Positions 8,617-17,109 of a DNA stretch of 39,524 nucleotides are shown one piece after another. This stretch comes from Ruminococcaceae bacterium YRB3002 (GTDB taxonomy: Bacteria > Bacillota > Clostridia > Saccharofermentanales > Saccharofermentanaceae): contig FMTG01000025.1 in the NCBI GenBank assembly GCA_900099715.1, forward strand, positions 1-39,524, written 5' to 3'. Position 1 is the first letter of the stretch; every line of letters begins with the position of its first letter. The translations under genes and the position numbers were made by a program. The notes under the pieces are model-generated. The model was given only the letters and a program-made list of their open reading frames with translations. It did no database searches and had not been told where the DNA came from.

Positions 8617-8670
8617 CAGACGTATCGCGAATCAAGGCTTTCAGAAGTGAACCCAAGGGGAGATGCTGAT

Positions 8671-11600
8671 ATGAAGAATAAAAAGATACTGGCTATGTTA
8701 CTCACACTTGCTATGATCGCAGGGAGTATTCCGGCTCAGGTATTTGCTGAGGAGATTGCTGATTACGGTGATCAGGAAGTGCCGGTGGAGACTGAAGAGA
8801 CAGTAGAGGAGACACAGGGTGATTCGACGCAAGAAACAGACCCCGAGGAAGATCCTGATGATCCTGCTGCGGAAGAAGCGGATGGATCAGCGGAAACAGA
8901 ACTGACAGAGGAAACCGAGGCCGAAGCTGAGGATTCTGCCGACCTTTACGGTGATCTCAATACGCAGGGATCCATCATGTACGAAGACGTATATTATGAT
9001 GACGTTGCAAATGAGACAGTGAAAGCGTTCAGAGAGTGTAAGCAATACATCCTGCTCTCGAGCCTGGGAAACGATGAATCTGTTACTCTGACTAACGGGA
9101 ACTGGTATATCTGTGACCGCAACGTTACATTCAATGAAAGAGTCGTGATAGCAGGTACGGTAAGCATTATCCTGATCAACAATTACAAACTGACATGCAA
9201 AGACGGAATAAATGTCGGTGAATATTCGACATTGAATATCTACGGGGAACCCAGAAATCTGGAAGAGACATGGGGAACGTTATACGCCGAGACTAATCTT
9301 AAGGAATATGCGACCATTGGCGGAGCTTCTGAAGAGCCGGCCGGTGAGATCAACATCTACAGCGGCATAGTCCACGCGATATCGTTCGCAGGTCAGGGCG
9401 CAGCTATTGGCGGCGGCATGGGAGAATATGATGAGACGAACGGAAAGGGCGCTCCTAAGGCCGTAAATATATACGGAGGCGAGGTTACTGCCGAGAACAA
9501 TAATACCGGAGCGGGCATTGGCGGCGGAAAGTACGCTTATATCAGCTGGGATGATGGCATCAACATCTATGGCGGCAACGTAAAAGCTACGGCAAATCAC
9601 GGGGCAGGCATAGGAAGCGGACAGGAAGCAACCGGCAACAACGGCAGCATCAATATCTATGGCGGTACTGTTACGGCCACAGGTCAGAATGGTGGTGCCG
9701 GTATCGGCGGCGGAGTTAAAGGTTCAAACGGAGAGATCTATATATGCGGTGGCACTGTCAAAGCCATAGGAGTATTATCCCAAAGCTCCGGAGCAGGAAT
9801 CGGAAGCGGACATGAAGCTCCCCAAAAAGGCGATATATATATTGAAGGCGGTTTCGTCTACGCAGTGAGCGATCAGGGAGCTGGAATAGGTGCAGGATGC
9901 AGCGCCGGATGTGAGGGAACTGTCGGGATCGATGGCGGCGTTGTATTGGCCTGTTCAACTGAGGGCGGTGCCGGTATCGGCGGAGGCAAGAACGGGGCAG
10001 GAGCCCAGGTAACGATCGGTGGCGGTGCAGTCCAGGCCATATCCAGAATCTATGATGCCTCAGAAGAATCTGCCTTTGACAAGTGGTCGGAGTATGCCAC
10101 ATCGGCTTATGCGGGAGCTCATGAAATGGGTGACGATGCCGCATATCTGTTTATTGAGCTGTTTGCATTTATTTACGATTGTTCCAGCGATTACAATGTC
10201 TGCGGTGCCGGTATCGGCGGCGGATTCGAAGCCAATGGAAATGACGTTGTGATCACCGGCGGCATCGTAAGCGCCAGCGCATCATTCATGGCGAATAATT
10301 CGGCCCGTCCCATTGGCCGCGGCGGTGGTGAGATAGACGAGGATGAAGTCAGTGACGGAAATCTCGAGATCGGTGATGAAAGATGCGTAATGCGGGTCGC
10401 GGGTACCCTCAAAGAGCCCGTTGAATATATGAACAGAGTCAAGGCATGCCGTGAAGAGGCCTGTGTTGAGATCGCACCATGCAACAACACGGATTTCTAC
10501 AAATGTGAGAGAGTCGACGATGAATCCCACAAATACATATGCAGTTACTGCGGCGAGATCCTGGACACCGAGCAGCATGTTTTCGATGATCATAATAACT
10601 GCACCAGATGCGGGGAAGGTGCCACACAGCTTCGTATCATGTACATCACGCAGGATTTGCAGGGCAATCGCCAGTACGAGTACAGTTCTGCCTATTTAAA
10701 CGAGGACTATACCATCAGATCGTGTGGCTCCGGACCGAACGGGAAAGTGTTCATCGGATGGCATCTTGGTGATCCCAATGGTGATCCCGGGAAGATGTAT
10801 TATCCTGAGGAGACGATCAAGCTTAAGGACAGTAGGGTCTATGGTTTTGAAGCTGTGTACTGCAAACCTGTTAATACTTATTATATTGACGAGAACGGAA
10901 CCCGTCAGGGTACCGTAGCCATGGCCATCGATTCCGATGTGCCGGGACTTACAGAAGGATGGTATGTGCTGGAATCAGATCTGGATATCAAAGGTCTTAA
11001 TATCAGCGGATACAGCATGCGCGGCAAGGTAAAACTCATCCTTCCGGATGATACGGAATTTGTCATGGGTCCTCTCAAGAAACTCTGCACAAATGACTCA
11101 GAGCAAAGTCTTATCATATACGGGCAGACGAAGAGCAACGGCAAGCTGAGTGTCGGTGAGCTTTCCGGCTACAGCTATACCCAGTATGGAGGAATTACTG
11201 ATTTCAGCGTTGTTAACTTGAAGGGGACCACACTTATCGGCGGAGGTGAGTTCACCTGCGACAGGATCACTGCGGGCCTCTTCGGGCAGAACGGAGGCTC
11301 TTTCCTGTCCGATACTTTCAATGGACAGGGCACTGCATATGTCAGAGGAGGTAAGTTTACCTGCGACAGCCTGACCACGGATATGGGACTCTATATTTGG
11401 GGCGGGAACACGGATATCTCCTCGATAAGCTACAGCGGTATTCTCCCGATTTCTCTCAGCTGGACCGATATGAGCGACTCCATACGCTTTGGAGACATCG
11501 CAGCCGACTGTTCACTTATGATCGCCGACGGCAAGACCTTTACAGACGGCGCGAAAACAGTAACCGGAGAACTCACAGGCTCAGATATCGCCGGCAAGAC

Positions 11601-12489
11601 ACTTATTCCCTATGACGGTCTGGGCGTAAGGCTCGTGGGCCACAGAGTTTCCCTCGAAGGTGATATCGGAGTGTGGTTCTATATGGATCTCGATTCCTCG
11701 ATCGCCGGGAGCGAAAGCGCATTTATGAGGTTTACGGTCCCTGAGGGAGACAAGACCACAACCAAGGACGTTTTTGTCAAAGATGTGAAGAATAATACGG
11801 AAACTATCGGAGGCAGAACGTACTATATGTTCAAATGCAACGTGGCAGCCAAGGATATGGGTGCACCCATCAAGGCGCAGATCATCGACGGCAGCAGAAA
11901 GGGCATTGAGTATTCCTATTCCGTGAGTGACTATGCGGCATATCTTATCGAACATGCTTCGGACAAAGAAGAATACGCAAAGGCTGTACCTCTTGTGAGG
12001 GCAATGCTCAATTACGGAGCATATGCGCAGAGGTATTTCGGGATTACGGAGAATGTGATCGATGCTGACCCTGAAGCAATTGCCTCTGTTACTGCAGCTG
12101 ACATCAACAAGCCTTATCAGGGCGGAGTTCTGCCTTCCGGGGTTACATTTGCCGGTGCATCGCTGTCGATGAAGGGCGAGCTTACGATGTCACTTTACTT
12201 AAAGAGTGATGCAACTTTGAGATTTGCCTGCGGTGACATGACGGTTGACAGGTCTGAGGGATCAGGCTATCAGGTGGCAAGGCTCAGAGATATCCCTGCC
12301 GCCCTGATCGGCGAGGATTATACGATCGATATTACATCTGATGACGGATCAGTCACCGGTTCTGTGACGTACAATCCTTTGACGTATTGCTACAACGTCC
12401 TGAGTGCAGAATCCGGCACCTACGGCAGCGATCTTGAGAACGTCTGCAAGGCATTGTATGTGTATTACGGAGAGGTCCTGAATTACTAA
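8671..12489 (+). CDS. Large secreted beta-helix-type surface protein B, paralogue of protein A
   Basis: 1272 residues from the ATG at 8671; the frame opens at a GTG at 8647, but AAGGGGAG sits 8 bases before this ATG and the signal peptide starts here (KNKKILAMLLTLAMIAGSIP, cleavage after VFA). An acidic Thr/Glu linker (about 27-100) follows. Residues about 210-550 hold about ten repeats of a 'I.IYGG.V.A......GAGIGGG' unit. A Cys-rich segment near 620-648 (YICSYCGEIL, NCTRCGEG) resembles a zinc ribbon. A second strand-rich region covers about 740-970. The last 290 residues match the C-terminal domain of the protein at 3662 (V.LEGDIGVWFYM, NYGAYAQRYF, LPSGVTFAGASLSMK, EGSGYQVARL, PLTYCYN). No cell-wall sorting motif is visible. 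Role is probably surface adhesion or glycan binding; the ligand is unknown. Confidence 0.8.
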   Translation: MKNKKILAMLLTLAMIAGSIPAQVFAEEIADYGDQEVPVETEETVEETQGDSTQETDPEEDPDDPAAEEADGSAETELTEETEAEAEDSADLYGDLNTQGSIMYEDVYYDDVANETVKAFRECKQYILLSSLGNDESVTLTNGNWYICDRNVTFNERVVIAGTVSIILINNYKLTCKDGINVGEYSTLNIYGEPRNLEETWGTLYAETNLKEYATIGGASEEPAGEINIYSGIVHAISFAGQGAAIGGGMGEYDETNGKGAPKAVNIYGGEVTAENNNTGAGIGGGKYAYISWDDGINIYGGNVKATANHGAGIGSGQEATGNNGSINIYGGTVTATGQNGGAGIGGGVKGSNGEIYICGGTVKAIGVLSQSSGAGIGSGHEAPQKGDIYIEGGFVYAVSDQGAGIGAGCSAGCEGTVGIDGGVVLACSTEGGAGIGGGKNGAGAQVTIGGGAVQAISRIYDASEESAFDKWSEYATSAYAGAHEMGDDAAYLFIELFAFIYDCSSDYNVCGAGIGGGFEANGNDVVITGGIVSASASFMANNSARPIGRGGGEIDEDEVSDGNLEIGDERCVMRVAGTLKEPVEYMNRVKACREEACVEIAPCNNTDFYKCERVDDESHKYICSYCGEILDTEQHVFDDHNNCTRCGEGATQLRIMYITQDLQGNRQYEYSSAYLNEDYTIRSCGSGPNGKVFIGWHLGDPNGDPGKMYYPEETIKLKDSRVYGFEAVYCKPVNTYYIDENGTRQGTVAMAIDSDVPGLTEGWYVLESDLDIKGLNISGYSMRGKVKLILPDDTEFVMGPLKKLCTNDSEQSLIIYGQTKSNGKLSVGELSGYSYTQYGGITDFSVVNLKGTTLIGGGEFTCDRITAGLFGQNGGSFLSDTFNGQGTAYVRGGKFTCDSLTTDMGLYIWGGNTDISSISYSGILPISLSWTDMSDSIRFGDIAADCSLMIADGKTFTDGAKTVTGELTGSDIAGKTLIPYDGLGVRLVGHRVSLEGDIGVWFYMDLDSSIAGSESAFMRFTVPEGDKTTTKDVFVKDVKNNTETIGGRTYYMFKCNVAAKDMGAPIKAQIIDGSRKGIEYSYSVSDYAAYLIEHASDKEEYAKAVPLVRAMLNYGAYAQRYFGITENVIDADPEAIASVTAADINKPYQGGVLPSGVTFAGASLSMKGELTMSLYLKSDATLRFACGDMTVDRSEGSGYQVARLRDIPAALIGEDYTIDITSDDGSVTGSVTYNPLTYCYNVLSAESGTYGSDLENVCKALYVYYGEVLNY

Positions 12490-12577
12490 AGAGAAGGGCG
12501 GCCATTTGATTTCTCTTCCTGGTATCCGGAAGATATCCGGTTTGATATTGGTTGCCCTGATATTTGTAGTGTGACGT

Positions 12578-12750
12578 CCAAAAGCACACCCGACTGTGAC
12601 ACCCCGGGTGTGCGGTTACCATGAAAAATCGGCCTGATCAGGCCAAAAACACACCCGACTGTGACACCCCGGGTGTGCGGTTACCGTGAAAAACCGGCGT
12701 GATCAGGCCAAAAGCACACCCAACTGTGACACCCCGGGTGTGCGGTTACC
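12578..12750. repeat. Three-copy 65-bp tandem repeat with hairpin in each unit
   Basis: Units begin near 12578, 12643 and 12708 with an exact 65-bp period. Each holds GCACACCC...GGGTGTGC (8-bp perfect stem; the second copy starts ACACACCC), with TGTGACACCCCGGGTGTGCG as the near-invariant core. Between units 1 and 2 lies the perfect 14-bp palindrome GGCCTGATCAGGCC; between units 2 and 3 it has decayed to GGCGTGATCAGGCC. No coding frame is shared with a neighbour. Confidence 0.85.
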
Positions 12751-12960
12751 GGTGAAATCTTCCCCGAAGTGAAGCCGCGTGTTTTGCTCCACAGCTATTC
12801 CCGAAGGGCGAGCGCTGCCCTTGCGAGCGGACTTACCGCAGGAGCGAAGCCGGTGAGGACCTGTCCGACGCCAAGAACAAGGGGCGCCTTCGCCATTGTG
12901 GATATCCGATATATCTTTCACAAATCTGTTGTAAACCCGCAAAAACAAGCACTTTACGCC
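12751..12960. other. GC-rich noncoding block of unknown role
   Basis: The stretch 12751-12895 is richer in G and C than its surroundings and contains short hairpins such as AAGGGC/GCCCTT (around 12799-12820). Small open frames exist on both strands but have no SD and no recognisable protein features. Beyond the tandem repeat, this block and the promoter at 12979, I see nothing else between 12490 and 13061. Confidence 0.4.
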
Positions 12961-12978
12961 CTATAAACTTCCAAAAAT

Positions 12979-13007
12979 TTGAGGAATGTTGCCACATGTG
13001 ATAAAAT
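12979..13007 (+). promoter_or_regulatory. Sigma-A type promoter of the beta-propeller gene
   Basis: TTGAGG (12979-12984), a 17-bp spacer, then TAAAAT (13002-13007) preceded by TGA (extended -10). The predicted transcript start, near 13014, rules out the upstream GTG at 13011 as the start of the next gene. Confidence 0.75.
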
Positions 13008-13061
13008 ACTGTGCAATTTCTTTTATCTCTTTTTAATATAAAAAGAGCAGAGGTGTTACAG

Positions 13062-14954
13062 GTGAGCGACAGGGAACAGTATATTGAGCCCGACAACAGT
13101 TACTACAAGCCTTCCCGCGATCCCGGAGAGGGAACGCTGGGTCTTGTGGTAGTTATGACTATACTGTTTGTGATACTGACAGCTGTTCTTGCGGTTGTTT
13201 ATTTCAACAAGCGCAAGGGTGACTCCACGGGCGAAGAAGAGGGCCAGGTTCAGCCGAGCACCTATATCTCGGTAGCGTCACCTACGCCGACACCGATCCC
13301 GCCGCTTACTGATACACAGAATGCGGTTCTCTATCCCGGAACGGCGATCATTAACCTCGATACGGAAAGTCCCATAGCCGATACGGCAAGACCGGAGGCA
13401 AGAGGACTCATGGAGTCTGTGTTTATCGGGGAAGAGCGCGAGCTGGTCGAGGATTTTGTCAGGACAAAGCCCATAAGGTTTACCGATCCCATTGATTACG
13501 GCATGGAGGCCGGACTGTTTACCTTCAGGGGCAACAATTTCCGTAACTGCGCTTCTTTCGGATATACGAACATCACGGAAGGCACGATCACGCAGACATG
13601 GGAGTTCAAGGGTATCGGGACTCTTCTGGCGTCGACGCTTAATTTCGAGTGGTCGGGAATGAGATGGACAGGTCAGCCTCTGGCGATCAAGTGGCCTGCA
13701 AGCATGAAGGGCGTCATGAACCTCTATGATTCTGCGAAGGGCAAGGAAGATCTGGTGGAGGTAATCTGTGCCGCATGTGACGGCAAGATCTATTTCTTTG
13801 ATCTGGAGACGGGAGCTCAGACGAGAGATCCCATCAATGTCGGCGTTTCCATCAAGGGTACGCCTGCACTGGATCCGAGAGGCTATCCTCTTATCTACGT
13901 CGGACAGTGCGACAACAACGGCGGAAGCTCGATCTTCGGCATGTACATCTATTCGCTTCTGGACGGCAAGCAGCTCTATCATTACGACGGCGGCGAGGAC
14001 AGCGCTTACAGGGCAGGGTGGAGAGCTTTCGATTCTTCCCCGATAATCGATGCAAATACGGATACGCTGATCTGGCCGTGCGAGAACGGCATCATATATA
14101 CTTTCGACCTGCATACGAATTATGCGCAGGGGATCGGGGATATATCCATCGCGCCTGAAAGAACAGGGTATAAGTATATCTTCAACGACAACTCCGGATC
14201 GCACATGGGTGTGGAGAGTTCTATCGCCATCTACGGCAATTACGGGTACTTTATGGACAACACATCCAATCTCGTGTGTCTTGACCTCAATTCCATGAAG
14301 ATGGTGTGGTGCCAGGTGCTCGGCGACGATTCCGACGTGACTCCTTCCATCTCGGAGGAGAACGGCGTGCCTTACGTGTACATCGGCACGGAGGTGGATA
14401 ATCAGGGCGGCACGGGCGAGTACTGCGGTGCTGCTTACGTGTACAAGATCAACGGGCTTACGGGAGAAGTCGTATGGCAGACTTCAGAGCCCTGCTACAC
14501 ATATAACGGTGAGACTTCAGAGACGGATCAGAGCGGCGGATGCTTCGGCAATCCCATTATCGGCAAGAATTCCATCTCCAATCTGGTAATATTCCCCTTC
14601 AGCATGACCAAGGGTCTCATGAGCGGCAACAAGCTCGTTGCCTACGACAAGGATCTGGGCACCAAGGTATGGGAGTACGATATGAACATCTACTCCTACA
14701 GTTCACCTGTTGACTGCTACGATATGTCCGGACAGGCATATATCGTGATCGGCGACTCCATCGGTCAGATCCATCTGGTCAGCGCAGGTTCTTCCGAGTG
14801 CAAGAGGATCACTTACATTCAGTGCAAGCGTAACATCGCTTCAAATAATGCCACATCATCAGGGCTGTGCTTCGAGGCATCACCCATGGTATATGGAAAT
14901 ACAATGGTTATTGGAACTACAGGCGGGTCGGTGTTCGGGATAACTCTCGGTTAA
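13062..14954 (+). CDS. Membrane-anchored PQQ-like beta-propeller protein
   Basis: 630 residues from the GTG at 13062, which has AGAGGTG just upstream. A short cytosolic head (1-25) is followed by one transmembrane helix (about 26-48, LGLVVVMTILFVILTAVLAV) with positive KRK after it, then a Pro/Thr linker (about 72-85). The extracellular part (about 150-630) is built of WD40/quinoprotein-like blades: repeated 'DGKIYFFDLETGA', 'NGIIYTFDLHT', 'SNLVCLDLNSMKMVW', 'YKINGLTGEVVW', 'LVAYDKDLGTKVWEY', ending with IGTTGGSVFGITLG. The repeated 'L..TG..VW' strands are typical of BamB/PQQ-like propellers, but the tryptophan-docking and cofactor residues of true quinoproteins are not obvious, so this is more likely a binding or scaffold protein. 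Substrate unknown. Confidence 0.8.
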   Translation: MSDREQYIEPDNSYYKPSRDPGEGTLGLVVVMTILFVILTAVLAVVYFNKRKGDSTGEEEGQVQPSTYISVASPTPTPIPPLTDTQNAVLYPGTAIINLDTESPIADTARPEARGLMESVFIGEERELVEDFVRTKPIRFTDPIDYGMEAGLFTFRGNNFRNCASFGYTNITEGTITQTWEFKGIGTLLASTLNFEWSGMRWTGQPLAIKWPASMKGVMNLYDSAKGKEDLVEVICAACDGKIYFFDLETGAQTRDPINVGVSIKGTPALDPRGYPLIYVGQCDNNGGSSIFGMYIYSLLDGKQLYHYDGGEDSAYRAGWRAFDSSPIIDANTDTLIWPCENGIIYTFDLHTNYAQGIGDISIAPERTGYKYIFNDNSGSHMGVESSIAIYGNYGYFMDNTSNLVCLDLNSMKMVWCQVLGDDSDVTPSISEENGVPYVYIGTEVDNQGGTGEYCGAAYVYKINGLTGEVVWQTSEPCYTYNGETSETDQSGGCFGNPIIGKNSISNLVIFPFSMTKGLMSGNKLVAYDKDLGTKVWEYDMNIYSYSSPVDCYDMSGQAYIVIGDSIGQIHLVSAGSSECKRITYIQCKRNIASNNATSSGLCFEASPMVYGNTMVIGTTGGSVFGITLG

Positions 14955-14966
14955 GGAAGAAAGCTT

Positions 14967-15374
14967 ATGGATTACAGAATAGCTTACAGTGAGATCAAAG
15001 TACTTGAGATAGAGGTCCGGTCCTATGCGGATGAGGGCTACAGGGTACGGTATGATTTCGGGCGCGGACTTATTTCCTGGCGCGATTATTATATGTGGAA
15101 TAATAATTTCATGAAGTCTATTACCGATGCGAAGATGGAGATTCTCTCGAAGAGACTCCCCGCCAGCCGTCTCCTGGAGGTGTTGGACACGTTCGTAAAG
15201 GGCAATTACAGTGAATACGATATTCTCAAGCGTCACGGCAAGTGGCAGATCGTCGTGGAATTCAGCGACGGCATGAAGATCTCCCACACGGAAGAAGACA
15301 TTTTCCCTGTGGAGTGGATCGAGTGGAGGAGCATAGTGGAGGGAACGACGGAGTGTACGTTCCGCCTGCATTGA
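14967..15374 (+). CDS. Conserved-looking protein of unknown function, 135 residues
   Basis: I do not recognise the family. The protein is soluble, has no signal peptide, and has a Tyr/Arg-rich first half (YSEIKVLEIEVRSYADEGYR, RDYYMWNNNF) and an acidic second half (EFSDGMKISHTEEDIFPVEW). Predicted mixed alpha/beta. It begins 12 bases after the propeller gene with AAGGAAG as SD, so it is probably cotranscribed with it. Confidence 0.6.
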   Translation: MDYRIAYSEIKVLEIEVRSYADEGYRVRYDFGRGLISWRDYYMWNNNFMKSITDAKMEILSKRLPASRLLEVLDTFVKGNYSEYDILKRHGKWQIVVEFSDGMKISHTEEDIFPVEWIEWRSIVEGTTECTFRLH

Positions 15375-15395
15375 TAAAGCACGTTGTGGTAAAAT
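15371..15395 (+). promoter_or_regulatory. Putative extended -10 promoter before the six-gene cluster
   Basis: TGGTAAAAT, with TAAAAT at 15390-15395, matches the extended -10 seen elsewhere here. TTGATA at 15371-15376 is only 13 bases away, so the -35 is doubtful. Confidence 0.4.
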
Positions 15396-15428
15396 CATAA
15401 GGAAGCATTAACGGAGGAGACACGGGAA

Positions 15429-16034
15429 TTGGATTATCTGGAAGGATTGTTCCTTGGCAAGATATGGAGCGATACGGATTTTGAGAACAGGCGTCACCTG
15501 GGTCTCTTTGTTCTGTATGGACTCCTGGCAGACTGTATCCTGCTGTTCAATTATGTCTTCGGGAAGAAGCTGCTCGGCATCGGCAATTCAGGAGTCCTGA
15601 ATATGGTGCTCTTCATCATTCTTTTCCTGGCATGCCCATTCATCTGCTTCAGGTATTATCGAATGCCCTTGCCGGGCAAGATTATTATTTTAGTGGAGAA
15701 GATCTTTAAGTCTTATCTTGTATTGAGCTTTACCATAGATCAGATGATGTCCAGGATCACGGTTCAGAAGAGCGGACTGCAGGCATATGTGATCGATTAT
15801 CTTAATAGCACACTGGAGACCTATACCGAGAGATTTGCCGGAAGTGCAGGTTCGTTTGCAACAGTTATTGCGGTACTCGCAGGCGGCGTCCATGTAGTTA
15901 TCGTGGCAGTCCTCGTTATAGCAGCGGCCATCGTCATTCCCGGACTGGTATATCTCATCTTTGTCGGACTTCAATACGGATATGACTGGCTTATCAATAA
16001 GTTTGTGATCAAGAGGTTCTTTCCTTCCAACTGA
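15429..16034 (+). CDS. Multi-pass membrane protein of unknown function
   Basis: 201 residues, TTG start with GGAGGAG about ten bases upstream. Hydrophobic segments lie at about 25-46 (LGLFVLYGLLADCILLFNYV), 57-75 (VLNMVLFIILFLACPF), and a long stretch about 140-185 rich in Val/Ala (VHVVIVAVLVIAAAIVIPGL) that can span the membrane twice. An amphipathic region about 85-130 (KIFKSYLVLSFTIDQMMSRI) lies between. The tail is basic (KFVIKRFFPSN), so cytosolic. No family recognised. It is the first gene of a tightly spaced set running to 21010. Confidence 0.6.
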   Translation: MDYLEGLFLGKIWSDTDFENRRHLGLFVLYGLLADCILLFNYVFGKKLLGIGNSGVLNMVLFIILFLACPFICFRYYRMPLPGKIIILVEKIFKSYLVLSFTIDQMMSRITVQKSGLQAYVIDYLNSTLETYTERFAGSAGSFATVIAVLAGGVHVVIVAVLVIAAAIVIPGLVYLIFVGLQYGYDWLINKFVIKRFFPSN

Positions 16035-16063
16035 TCACACAACATCTCGAAAGGACTGACACA

Positions 16064-17074
16064 ATGGCACAATTAGAGGGTCTGTTGGACATCACCGTAG
16101 AAGAACTGGAAGAGAGCCTTGGCAGGAAAAAACTCTCTGAGTTTATCCACGGTTCCGAGCAGCGCTTCATCGACAGAATCAACAATATAATAGATATCAC
16201 CCTGGAGGATGGCAGGAAGAGGGCGATCTTCATCTCAGGCCCCACGTCATCCGGCAAGACGACTTTTACCATGCGTCTGTCACAGGGACTGAAGGATGCC
16301 GGCAAGCCTGCTGCGTTTCTGTCGCTGGACGACTACTACAAGATGGCTGACCTTACCTTCGATGCGGACGGCAGACCTGACTTCGAGACGGTAGATGCTC
16401 TCGATGTGGACAGGGCTGCTGAAGATATCAGGAATATCATCGACGGCAAAAAAGTCATACCTCCGTACTTTGATTTCAATGTGCGAAAGCAGTTCGAAGG
16501 CGGCGAGGACCGTGCCATCCAGCTTCCTGATGACGGTATTCTGGTGGTTGAGGGCCTTCACGGCCTGAACGACAGGATCTCAGGGGATATATCGGATGAT
16601 ATCAGTACCAAAGTGTTCATAGTTCCTTTCGGCAACGTTTTTCACGATACAAAACTGATGGATAAGAGGGAGATAAGACTCCTTCGAAGGATCGTCAGGG
16701 ACAACCGTCACAGGGCGGCGCATGCACTGTCCACCATCGACTACTGGCCGATGATCGAACAGTCCGAGTTGATATATTTCAAGCAGTATCTGGCCAAAGC
16801 CACATATCATGTCAATTCCTTCCTGGCATATGAGCCTCTGGTTATCGCACCGATGGCTCTGCACGATATCCGCAAGGCACTGGACAGCTGTGCTGACGGT
16901 ACACTGTCACCCAATGTGTTTATGGAGAGATCAGCGACCGGAAAGCCTTTTGCAGATCTGCCGAGGGCCATCGAGACTGCCAAGAAGCTCCTGAGTCATC
17001 TGGAGGACATACCGGTAATAGATCCTTCGCGTGTTCCCGAGGCTTCGATCCTTAACGAGTTCATCAGCTCGTGA
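16064..17074 (+). CDS. Uridine-kinase-like nucleoside kinase (P-loop)
   Basis: 336 residues. The Walker A motif GPTSSGKTT is at 59-67; LSLDDYY follows at the position of the nucleoside-binding Asp in uridine kinases, and VVEGLHGLND is the Walker B strand. DYWPMIEQSELIYF and NVFMERSATGKPF are seen in clostridial 'Udk-like nucleoside kinase' proteins, in which a TGS/threonyl-synthetase-like region often precedes the kinase. Here the N-terminal extension is short (about 50 residues), so that region is missing. It phosphorylates a nucleoside or a similar small substrate; which one cannot be read from the sequence. SD AAAGGA before the ATG; 29 bp after the membrane-protein gene. Confidence 0.82.
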   Translation: MAQLEGLLDITVEELEESLGRKKLSEFIHGSEQRFIDRINNIIDITLEDGRKRAIFISGPTSSGKTTFTMRLSQGLKDAGKPAAFLSLDDYYKMADLTFDADGRPDFETVDALDVDRAAEDIRNIIDGKKVIPPYFDFNVRKQFEGGEDRAIQLPDDGILVVEGLHGLNDRISGDISDDISTKVFIVPFGNVFHDTKLMDKREIRLLRRIVRDNRHRAAHALSTIDYWPMIEQSELIYFKQYLAKATYHVNSFLAYEPLVIAPMALHDIRKALDSCADGTLSPNVFMERSATGKPFADLPRAIETAKKLLSHLEDIPVIDPSRVPEASILNEFISS

Positions 17075-17109
17075 CCCGTAATCATTGATCAATAACAAGG
17101 AGGCATCAT

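Noticed and set aside
12578-12750. CRISPR-like array (regular 65-bp repeats)
   Set aside because: The linkers between units are themselves similar, not unique spacers, and no cas genes are in the window; it is a plain tandem repeat.
12703-12966. Two ~80-residue frames on both strands
   Set aside because: No SD, composition follows the tandem repeat and the GC-rich block, and no recognisable protein features.
13278-14204. 308-residue minus-strand frame within the beta-propeller gene
   Set aside because: Antisense shadow; the plus-strand gene has promoter, SD, transmembrane helix and clear blade repeats.
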